The notes below the pieces were generated by a model. The model saw only the letters and a program-made list of their open reading frames with translations. It did not search any database and was not told where the DNA came from. Positions 55,939-64,000 of a stretch of 64,000 bases of DNA are shown piece after piece (position 1 is the first letter of the stretch; each line of letters begins with the position of its first letter). The stretch spans positions 17,502,811 to 17,566,810 of the forward strand of contig CM026386.1 of NCBI GenBank assembly GCA_014843695.1, given 5' to 3'. The DNA is from Archivesica marissinica (Eukaryota > Mollusca > Bivalvia > Venerida > Vesicomyidae). Position numbers and translations under genes: made by a program.

Positions 55939-56609
55939 GTAGATCCCAATCAATATTAACCTTTTTTACTATGTGTGTGAATATTTAGAAAACTGTGAAT
56001 AAGGATGTATTTCTATAGTCGAGCTAATGATTAATAAATAAGAGCGAAAGCAACATTTTGTTTGAAATTCCATCATTTGCAAAACTGTTTGATCAATTAA
56101 ACAATACAAAAATATAACAGAACATTAACATAAGTTTATTAAGACGTATACATGTAAGTACATAGTCATGATAATTTACATATTTTACATACTATTCACT
56201 ATTCACACGTGATCAATGTAACACAAAACAAATTAATTATAAGCATCAGTATGTTGTTTTAGAGTCCAATTATTGTAGTTATCTATTGCTTAGAGGATAA
56301 ACTTGAAATTTCCAAATTGCCAAGTATATAGTATTCTAGATGTTGATGGATGGTCTTGGCTATTCCTGGGACATCATGGTAAGTACAATAGCCGTTCTTT
56401 ACTGCAACTTGAGGTAAGAATGTGACGTTTTCTTAATAACCTATTTAATATTTACACATATATATTTTTTTATAAGTGCATGTCTACTTGTCTATGCTCG
56501 GATACTAGGTAAGTATATTGACTGTCACCTACTGCATATTTTATGTACAGCTATATTCAACATTGTCAAGATAAAATAATCGACTGTATTTATAATATAG
56601 GTTGGGCAA

Positions 56610-59600
56610 TTATATGATATTTAATATTGAAGTTCTAATATTAACAGCTTGTTTGTAGTACAATGCCAACTTCAGTAAAATATTTCTATTTCTAGATTGT
56701 AATAATTCAATAAACTTTACCATATTCGGACTTGCAAAATAGTATTTTTTAATAAATATTTTTCGCAAATGTATGTAGCATGGACATACTAGTATAAAGT
56801 GGTATTCGTCTTCCAAGTCTCTCGTGTTACAGCATAAACAGTAACGTTCGTTGTGTGGTATTCTATTTTGTCCATATCTACCTGTGTGAATTCTTAATGA
56901 ATGAGCTGAAATTCTTAGCTTAGCTATTAAGTATCGTAAATTAGATGGAATAATATTAAGATAGGGTTCGTATTCAAATCGCAATTTACAACTATTATAC
57001 AATACTAGCATACCACTTGTGTCTTTACTACCAAACCACCCCTGTATAAAGCAATCAATAATCCGTTGCTTAAACAAACATATAAAATCGTTAACATTTA
57101 CATAAGGATCTTCCCAAATATTTGCAAAGCCGTAATTACATAACATATCTTTTAATTGTGATACCCAGTTTTTAGCACCATTATTCATATCACGTACAGA
57201 TTGCTTATATACGCTCGTAAGAATAATATTGTCTGTATTTAATAATTTGAACCAGTATTTAATAATGCGAATATAACGTGAAATATAAAGGGGATATCTA
57301 CCCAGTTCACCGTACACTCCTATTGAGCATGAAGTGACCCTTACATTTAAAATACGTTTACAAAATTTTAAATGAATTCTTTCTAGCTCTTTAGATTTTG
57401 TAAACCCCCAAATTTCAGACGAGTAGTTCAAAATAGAGCCAACAAAGGCATCAAAAAGCTGACATAGTAGCTTCGGCTTAAGTTTTAATTTGGTACAATT
57501 AACTAAGAGAACATTTAAAGATTGTAACGCCTTACCAGACAAGTATTGTTGATTTAATGTGAAATTACCTGTATTGTTAAATACAGTACCCAAATAGTTA
57601 AAATCATTCACGACTTCAATGTTGATTCCATTATATGTCCATGATTCATTCGGTAGTAGGCCGCCCCTTTTACGAAACACCATTATCTTAGTTTTTGCTG
57701 TATTAACTTTTAAGCCCCATAGCTCACAATATTCATGCAACATATTTAAGTTAGTTTGTAGTTCTAGTGGTGTTTTACCAAATATAACCATATCGTCTGC
57801 GAATAACAGTAACATTAATACAATATCATCTATTAACAGTCCTGAATTATTATTTTCTTGCAAAAATAGTTCGAGATCTTCGACAAATAATGAAAATAAA
57901 ATAGGAGACATTATCTCCCCTTGCCTTAGGCCAACCGCATATTCAAAATAATCAGTATAACTGTTACAGTTTCTAACACAAGACTTAACCTTTTGGTACA
58001 TATCTTTAATAATCCTTAAAAGCTTTCCTTGTATACCACATTTGTATAATTTCATCCACAGGGCATTTCTATAAATAGTATCAAAACATTTACATAAGTC
58101 AACGTATACACAATATAGTCGTTTGTTATTAAACAAATAATTTTGAATTATATTACTTAAAGTGAATAGGGCATCAACTGTTGAACGCCCTTTTCTAAAT
58201 CCAAATTGAGCATCCGATATTACATTGTTTGATTCACAGAAATTAACTATTCTTTTATTTAAAACTGAAGTAAACAATTTAGACAAACAGCTTACTAATG
58301 TTATTCCCCTATAGTTATTTACATTATTTGCATCACCCTTTTTATGCAACGGGATAATAACTCCTTCCGTCCATTTCTCTGGAAAGTAACCAGAGTCCAG
58401 GATAGCATTAAAAATATCACATATGTGACCTGACAAAATATCAATACCTGTAATTAAATATTCATTCATAATAAAATCATTACCCATGGCTTTACCCGTT
58501 TGTAAAGTCTTCACAGCAGTTAAAATTTCTTCAATAGTAATAAGCCTGTCAAGCTCATCAAATGAACAATCTAAATGATCAAAGTCATGGTTATCACAAA
58601 AATTCTCTGCATCCGGGTTTTCAGTTTGAGAAGCATCGTTGCCCAACTCTGAAAAGTACTTTTTAAAATCTTCAATAGTTATATTATTAGATACCGAATT
58701 TTTATTTTTTCGTTTAAAATATTTCCAAAACTGTTTTGGCTTAGCATGTTTCAATTTTTCAATTTCTAGTAATTTCTTATGTTTGCTAGCATTTCGTTTT
58801 TTCTTACATAAATCTTTGTAATGTTTTTTATTATAACAAAACTGCTCTCTACTAGACTTAGATTTAAGCCTGTTAAATACATGCTGTGAACTTACATACA
58901 CATTTCTGGCTTGAATACATTCATTGTCAAACCATTCCGCTTGACTGACTATAGGTGTATCATTAAAACATGGTGCATATTTATTACGCTTAAACGATTT
59001 CTCAAATAACGGGTCCGCAACTTCTCGGATTGCATTGGTAAAATTATTCAAAAAATCATTGACAGATTCTCTACTATGTATATTAATTGTATTCGTTATG
59101 CGATTAAAATCATTCAATCGTGCAATAATACGTGAGCGGAAAACATTTTTTTGACTATCGTCCCATTTAAAGCTCACCCCCTTTTCATCATATCCGTTAT
59201 CTATACTAACATTACATTTCAATACAAACAATATGCCCGCATGGTCACTATATTCATTAAATGGGCTTACACAAAAATTACATAGCAAAGGAAAATCGTT
59301 TTCTTTCAATAGAAGTAAATCAATTACCGATGCACCTTGTGTATTTGCAAATGTGTATGCACCGTTTACGTCATCATATAAGCGTCCGTTAGCTATGCGA
59401 ATACCCGTGGCTTTACATAAGTCAAGCAATTTTACACCGAAACTATTACACGTTTTATCCATTGAGGCCCGGTGCAGGTTACTATCTGGCACATAATCAA
59501 TATCATCAATATTCATATTTAAAACATCGCAATCAATAAAATCGTGTTTCACGCCAACCCGGCTGTTCCAGTCTCCCACGAGATACATATGCCCTAAGTC

Positions 59601-60044
59601 ATCAAATTCATGTATATCATTTTGTATGGTATCAAATAAATCAACAGCAGCAATATTGTAAGCTGGTGAATTTTCACACCAGATATAGGTTCCACATATA
59701 AAAACGTCCTTGTCAAAGTGGAAAAAATGTCGGTCTAATTTTATCCATATAATAGTGTCATAATGCGTTCTAATGATACGAATACCCGGTGACAAATGAT
59801 CTTTATAGTATAGAACAACACCTCCACTACAACGCTTAGCGTTGCGGTTTTGGAATCGTCTATAGAAATTATACGACTTATATCCCGAAAGTTCAATATC
59901 ACTGTCTTTATTGGTCCATGTTTCGAATAGAAAGATAATGTCATTTTTTGTGATAAGGTTAAGGAAATCAGGTGAATGTTTTTTATCACTAGTTAAACCA
60001 TTTATATTCCAGGATAAAACATCAAGTTCACCCTCTGTGTACCC
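56610..60044 (-). CDS. LINE ORF2: endonuclease-reverse transcriptase
   Basis: 1144 codons counted from just after the ORF1 stop. The first in-frame AUG is well inside the endonuclease, so the N-terminus depends on read-through, reinitiation or a non-AUG start. Endonuclease (about 10-270): SWNING, ETW near 45, GDWNSR near 157, VIDLLLL, SDH near 266. RT (about 510-800): GKAMGND, NNYRGITLVSCLSKL, AQFGFRKGRSTVDA, VYVDLCKCFD near 647, GLRQGEIMSPILFSLF, and the catalytic FADD near 748. A C-terminal Cys/His cluster CLCCN..DEYHFILVCPC lies at about 1069-1088. All catalytic residues I can identify are present. The protein nicks target DNA and copies the element RNA, and is a candidate helper for some of the SINEs, though its 3' end does not match their tails. 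Confidence 0.92.
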   Translation of the reverse strand, partial: GYTEGELDVLSWNINGLTSDKKHSPDFLNLITKNDIIFLFETWTNKDSDIELSGYKSYNFYRRFQNRNAKRCSGGVVLYYKDHLSPGIRIIRTHYDTIIWIKLDRHFFHFDKDVFICGTYIWCENSPAYNIAAVDLFDTIQNDIHEFDDLGHMYLVGDWNSRVGVKHDFIDCDVLNMNIDDIDYVPDSNLHRASMDKTCNSFGVKLLDLCKATGIRIANGRLYDDVNGAYTFANTQGASVIDLLLLKENDFPLLCNFCVSPFNEYSDHAGILFVLKCNVSIDNGYDEKGVSFKWDDSQKNVFRSRIIARLNDFNRITNTINIHSRESVNDFLNNFTNAIREVADPLFEKSFKRNKYAPCFNDTPIVSQAEWFDNECIQARNVYVSSQHVFNRLKSKSSREQFCYNKKHYKDLCKKKRNASKHKKLLEIEKLKHAKPKQFWKYFKRKNKNSVSNNITIEDFKKYFSELGNDASQTENPDAENFCDNHDFDHLDCSFDELDRLITIEEILTAVKTLQTGKAMGNDFIMNEYLITGIDILSGHICDIFNAILDSGYFPEKWTEGVIIPLHKKGDANNVNNYRGITLVSCLSKLFTSVLNKRIVNFCESNNVISDAQFGFRKGRSTVDALFTLSNIIQNYLFNNKRLYCVYVDLCKCFDTIYRNALWMKLYKCGIQGKLLRIIKDMYQKVKSCVRNCNSYTDYFEYAVGLRQGEIMSPILFSLFVEDLELFLQENNNSGLLIDDIVLMLLLFADDMVIFGKTPLELQTNLNMLHEYCELWGLKVNTAKTKIMVFRKRGGLLPNESWTYNGINIEVVNDFNYLGTVFNNTGNFTLNQQYLSGKALQSLNVLLVNCTKLKLKPKLLCQLFDAFVGSILNYSSEIWGFTKSKELERIHLKFCKRILNVRVTSCSIGVYGELGRYPLYISRYIRIIKYWFKLLNTDNIILTSVYKQSVRDMNNGAKNWVSQLKDMLCNYGFANIWEDPYVNVNDFICLFKQRIIDCFIQGWFGSKDTSGMLVLYNSCKLRFEYEPYLNIIPSNLRYLIAKLRISAHSLRIHTGRYGQNRIPHNERYCLCCNTRDLEDEYHFILVCPCYIHLRKIFIKKYYFASPNMVKFIELLQSRNRNILLKLALYYKQAVNIRTSILNII

Positions 60045-61047
60045 CTAGGTTTCACTGCTCTCCTTCACTGGTCGACCGTTTACATATAAAGTGTCATATG
60101 ATATCCAAGCTCTGTTACCCTTCTGCTTCTCCTCCTTCATCCTTGGTATCAGCTTTTTCCGTTTGTCGTTTACCTCTTTCGGGAATTGTTCAAATACAAA
60201 ATAGTTGGTACCTTGCAATGCTTTCCACTGTTTACGTACATACTCGCGTTCCTTAAACAGAGTAAACTTTGCCACTATGTTCCTATGTTTTCCCTCTCGC
60301 ATCTGTTTTTGGCCCATCCTGTGCACACGCTCGAACTGCATGTCATCCACCAACTTTCTAGCTATCTTCATCTTATCTACTAGGAATTCTCGTAATTTCT
60401 TCTCTGTGTCTTCCGGGACCTCAGTCGGGGCCTCTGCTATATTTCCAAACACAAGGTTATTCCGCATTGACTGTGACTGTAAGTAAATAACTTCCTCCTT
60501 CAACAAATCCTTCTCTCTCTCGACTTCCAGTACCTTCTCATTTACCACACCAAGAGCAAAATCTGTGCTTTCTACCTTATCTGTAACACTAGACAGCTTT
60601 TCATCAGACCGTTTTGAAGTGTCATATACATAAGTCCACATTTTTTTCATCTCAGCTTCGAATTTGTCAACTTTATGCTCTAGTGTCTCTAATTTCTTTA
60701 ACCGTTCATCCATATCCATTAACTTAGAATCTATGCCCTTCAAACACTTCATAAGGTCTGCATTCGTCGGTCCATCTACCTGACTCATTTCTAATATCTC
60801 GGACGCTTGCACTCTATGTGTTATTTGACTAAGTCCATCGGGTTCCAATGAATCTAAGAACGTGCCATGTGGATTTGTTACTTCATCAGTTTCATACAAA
60901 ACAGAGTTCGCTTGACTTAAAACTGTACTCGCATGCAAATACACCCCGTCTGGAGAATCACTGTATTTTTCCCGCTTTCCAGTAGGCGTTTCATTGTTTA
61001 CACTGGTATCACTTAAATTTCGTTTTTTTTTGCACTTTTTCCTCCAT
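60045..61047 (-). CDS. LINE ORF1: coiled-coil, RRM-like RNA-binding protein (one frameshift)
   Basis: The continuous frame 60944-60045 (no ATG at its left edge) holds a coiled coil (about residues 60-150 of that frame: LKKLETLEHKVDKFEAEMKK and EREKDLLKEEVIYLQSQS). An RRM-like domain starts MRNNLVFGNI and reaches VRKQWKALQGTNYFVFEQF, and a C-terminal part ends VNGRPVKESSET-UAG. This order resembles L1-type ORF1p, which coats the element RNA as trimers. The frame continues upstream without stop past 60944 into lysine-rich codons. An ATG at 61047 opens in another frame and would join after removal of one base in an A9 run (61031-61023). So either this copy has a 1-bp insertion or the run is a sequencing error. 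Confidence 0.82.
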
Positions 61048-61347
61048 CAAAATCGTGGTTCGCACCACATAGTTAAGTAAGTTTATCTAAGCACTAGATC
61101 CAATAATTTTCATATCCAAAATCCATCCTGATAAACTAAAATTCAATATTTTCTTGAGAGCTTAAATTTCACGTCCTTCACATACGATCACGTGAACTAA
61201 TATCAAGTATAACAAATGTCAAGTTGAATTCTGGTGCACACCTCAAGCATATATCACGTTCGGACGTGGTTCTCGCGTTGCTTAGATAAATTAGCCCAAA
61301 CATTATACATTTACAAAACAAGGGTGAAATCTGCAATTAGCACGAAT

Positions 61348-61644
61348 GTGTGTTTTACGTTTATTTATCGTCGCTACCGGTTGCCCATATGAGCGACGCC
61401 TCCTGAAGAGATTAGTTATATAGATTATGGAGGATAGTGCAATGATACAGACCCATAGAGACCCATTCCAGAATCTCTTCTGGTTCTTATACGTGCACGG
61501 TTTAAAGCACCGACACGAGACCTATGTTTAACGTCCCATCTGAAAGACTGTTAATTTTATTAGGGTCAGACGGGGGATCGAACCTGCGATCCCTGGATTA
61601 CCGGTTCAGCGTGTTACCACTGGACTACATATCCGTTGGTAATT
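61348..61644 (-). mobile_element. SINE family A, copy 10 (12-bp TSD)
   Basis: Complete head (GATATGTAGTCCAGTGGTAA), body and tail. ATTAGCACGAAT is duplicated at 61336-61347 and 61645-61656. It sits at the 5' edge of the LINE. Confidence 0.92.
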
Positions 61645-61723
61645 ATTAGCACGAATATTCGATATATCAGAAATAAACTCGCTTAATTTGTTTTGTTGAG
61701 CATGCGAATCTAGACAATCAAGT

Positions 61724-62003
61724 GATGTGTGATTTACGTTTATTTATCGTCGCTACCGGTTGCCCATATGAGCGAAGCCTCATGAAGAGATTAGTCATTA
61801 TAGAGTATAGGAGGATAGTGAAATGACACATTCCAGAGTCTTACGAGTTTCATACACGAGCACGGTGTAAAGCACCGACACGAGACCTCGGTTTAAAGTA
61901 CCATCTGAAAGACTGTTAATTGCATTAGGGTCAGACGGGGGATCGAAGCTGTGATCCCCGGAATACCAGTCCAGAGTGTTACCACTGGACTACAGTACCA
62001 CCT
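61724..62003 (-). mobile_element. SINE family A, copy 11
   Basis: Head TACTGTAGTCCAGTGGTAAC ACTCTGGACTGGTATTCCGG, box B-like GCTTCGATCCC, body with a small deletion around the GAATGTGTCATTTC junction, full tail. Confidence 0.85.
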
Positions 62004-62176
62004 GTACAGTCTGTCAAGATTTATTCTTCCCTTTATATAGTGCGCATTGTCTGAAAGTAGTACCAGGACTATTTTATGAGTTAGGAGTGTTTTTGCGAGA
62101 AGTAATAAGCGTAATCCTTCAGATGATTAAACTAAATATTATAACCAGTCCTGTCAACTACTTAGTTAGTATTGGT

Positions 62177-62375
62177 TTAAAGTCCCATCTGAAAGACTGC
62201 TAATTGTATTCGGTTGGTTTAAACATATTTATTCGATAATAATGTACATTACATATACATTGTATACAAAACGAAAATGGATTAAATCGGATTCGGTATT
62301 TTGTATTCGGTTCAGACGGGGGATCGATCCAACGTGCTAACCATTGGACTACAGATTTCATTGGATAGTGCAGTA
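62177..62375 (-). mobile_element. SINE family A, copy 12, split by family H
   Basis: Left part TTTAAAGTCCCATCTGAAAG ACTGCTAATTG and right part GTTCAGACGGGGGATCGATC to CCATTGGACTACAG. Only head and proximal body remain. Confidence 0.72.
62216..62301 (-). mobile_element. Family H, copy with 11-bp TSD
   Basis: 86-bp insertion starting GGTTTAAACATATTTATTCG. TGTATTCGGTT is duplicated at 62205-62215 and 62302-62312. This proves H is a retroposed unit with its 3' end at AATAAATATGTTTAAACC. Confidence 0.8.
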
Positions 62376-62406
62376 AATGTATGGTTTTAATTTGAATCTG
62401 GCACAT

Positions 62407-62640
62407 GTTTATACAAATTTATTTTAGCTAGATTGCGAAACAAGTTCTTACAACTTATATTAATCACTCTCTAGATCTCATTCCTGATGGAATCCATCGC
62501 CACGAGGGAGAGAAGAGGCAACGTGGAATTTAAATGCCGTGCCTAAGGGCACAATCGTAACGGCTCCAGCGGGGCTTGAACTCCAGACCTTTCGCACTTG
62601 AAGCGAACACGCTACTACGGCGCTATCACGACTTCCACGC
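62407..62640 (-). mobile_element. SINE family C, copy 8
   Basis: Minus-strand head GGAAGTCGTGATAGCGCCGT AGTAGCGTGTTCGCTTC, GAGTTCAAGCCCCGC, body and complete tail to TTGTATAAAC. Confidence 0.87.
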
Positions 62641-62972
62641 CTCAAGTGTCCGGACTGAGTACGGCACTATGTGTGCTTAGTTAGATTTTATTATTGCCGA
62701 TTATAGATAGGGTTATTCCAGAAGTTCTACTGTTCCAAGTTTCTATGGTACACTCTACCAACACACGAATTGAATAGGTGTCTAGATATGATTTGTTCAC
62801 TCGAACAATTGTCATATATGATTAGTGTTGTCAGACACGTGTCTAGAATTACACAGGGGGCATGACTCGAACCTGTTGCAGACATTGACACAAATATCAA
62901 TACGGCGGAAATAAACAACATAAGTCTCTTGTTACCAGATTTATAAATCGGAACAATCTTACATGTGTCCGT

Positions 62973-63485
62973 TTAAAGCGACACTACATCATTGAAAACG
63001 CAAATTTCTACAGAATGTATTTTCCTATTATATGGTATAATTTGTTTCCAAATATTTGCCTCAAATACTGAGTATTTCAACTAATAAGCAAACGTCGTAT
63101 ACGTGGTTTATTGATATAACAAAATAATGTATATAGAATCGACATTCTTGCGTAATACAACTCGTGTATCAAGAATAACTCGATTTATTGTACAGATTTA
63201 TATCTCACAGTTGTGCCTATGCATATTTATTTGTAGACTAATCTTAGTTAAATTATCTCTAAACGACATTATCTCACGTTTAGTATTGCCTCCGATGACA
63301 AACAAACGTCAATAATGCAGGAGCGTGGATGATCGTTATATGAAATCCTACTTTCAATTTTGAAAGTTTGTAGACCACAAATATTGATTCAATGATAGTG
63401 TTCAATTGTATTCAGAAGTAGTAACGCATTTATACGTGAAAAAAATGCATTTTATTTGCTTTTTTGCGATGTAATGTCGCTTTAA
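62973..63485 (-). mobile_element. TTAA-flanked MITE, copy N5
   Basis: Ends TTAAAGCGACACTACATCAT and, from the right, TTAAAGCGACATTACATCGC. Interior is the reverse complement of N2/N4. Confidence 0.82.
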
Positions 63486-63636
63486 AATGTATGGTAGTGA
63501 ATCTGTCATTTCAATCTACTTGTCAATAGTACTTGGTATATACTAAGAATATGAATGATATGTGTCTGTGTTTATCCATTCTGATGAACCAAATACTTAA
63601 ACTAAGAAGAAAAGAAAATGAATATGGTCAAATATG

Positions 63637-64000
63637 TATACTAGAGGACATAGAAAACGCACACCTACATTATATACTAGAGGACATAGAAAACGCACAC
63701 CTACATTATATACTAGAAGACATAGAAAACGCACACCTACATTATATACTAGAGGACATAGAAAACGCACACCTACATTATATACTAGAGGACATAGAAA
63801 ACGCACACCTACATTATATACTAGAGGACATAGAAAACGCACACCTACATTATATACTAGAGGACATAGAAAACGCACACCTACATTATATACTAGAGGA
63901 CATAGAAAACGCACACCTACATTATATACTAGAGGACATAGAAAACGCACACCTACATTATATACTAGAGGACATAGAAAACGCACACCTACATTATATA
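63637..64000 (+). repeat. Family J 36-bp array, runs off the window
   Basis: About ten near-identical units starting TATACTAGAGGACATAGAAA, one with AGAAGAC. No 176-bp spacer is seen. The left edge is sharp at 63637; the inverted right end would lie beyond the window. Confidence 0.93.

Larger units (their letters stand above)
56130..61340 (-). mobile_element. Nearly full-length non-LTR retrotransposon (LINE)
   Basis: Minus-strand element with about 0.3 kb of 5' UTR (61048-61340, ends approximate), ORF1, ORF2 in the same frame after one UAG, and about 0.5 kb of 3' UTR ending near ACTTATGTTAATGTTCTG. A truncated sibling 3' end lies at 27656-27800. ORF2 has no frameshift or internal stop and keeps endonuclease and RT catalytic motifs; ORF1 has one probable 1-bp frameshift near its start. 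The clade is not certain: ORF1 is L1-like (coiled coil plus RRM-like), while the ORF2 C-terminal Cys/His motif also occurs in other clades. Confidence 0.88.

Noticed and set aside
57619..60486. Plus-strand frames of 60-110 codons opposite the LINE
   Set aside because: Antisense shadows of ORF1 and ORF2 without domains.

Overview
The window is eukaryotic, non-coding-dominated genomic DNA, almost certainly from an invertebrate animal. I lean towards a mollusc, but that is inference. The basis is the density of tRNA-headed SINEs, TIR elements and minisatellites, a LINE with apurinic-type endonuclease and RT domains, a TTAGGG-type telomeric motif, AT-rich spacers, and no prokaryotic operons or ribosome-binding sites. 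Only one possible host-gene piece was found: a short terminal-exon candidate near 48.5-48.7 kb. All other convincing coding sequence belongs to transposable elements.

Layout. 1-6164 is a 23-bp satellite. 6165-10818 is a higher-order array of 36-bp units punctuated by five copies of a 176-bp spacer, ending in an inverted copy of the same unit. 11121-14397 is a 30-bp satellite. 14.5-24 kb holds small arrays (42 bp, 19 bp), SINEs, TIR elements and a TRIM-like element whose repeats contain a tRNA-like sequence. 24-34 kb is SINEs, MITEs and LINE tails. 34.2-35.0 kb is a 50+50-bp dimeric array. 37.1-37.9 kb is another copy of the 36-bp element, with both ends multiplied. 39.3-40.3 kb holds a perfect 50-bp palindrome, a 95-bp duplication and a 47-bp array. 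45.6-47.6 kb is a complete DNA transposon with a MADF-domain protein gene, sitting in the last codons of a dead LINE. 50.1 kb (32 bp), 52.7-53.1 kb (25 bp) and 53.1-54.1 kb (40 bp) are more minisatellites. 56.1-61.3 kb is a nearly intact LINE on the minus strand. The 36-bp array restarts at 63.6 kb and runs off the window.

How the pieces relate. At least five SINE families (here A-E) have different tRNA-like heads but share only three 3' tails: A with E, B with C, and D with a separate LINE 3' end. This suggests a few LINEs mobilise them. Target-site duplications and nested insertions are readable directly: SINE A in element G, a MITE in SINE B, SINE C in repeat R with an empty copy elsewhere, family H in SINE A, and a telomere-cored palindrome in the TRIM-like element. 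The most unusual items are the transposon whose terminal inverted repeats are themselves expanded into minisatellites, the TRIM-like element with tRNA-like terminal repeats, and the LINE whose two ORFs lie in one frame separated by a single UAG. Family letters are local labels, not database names.
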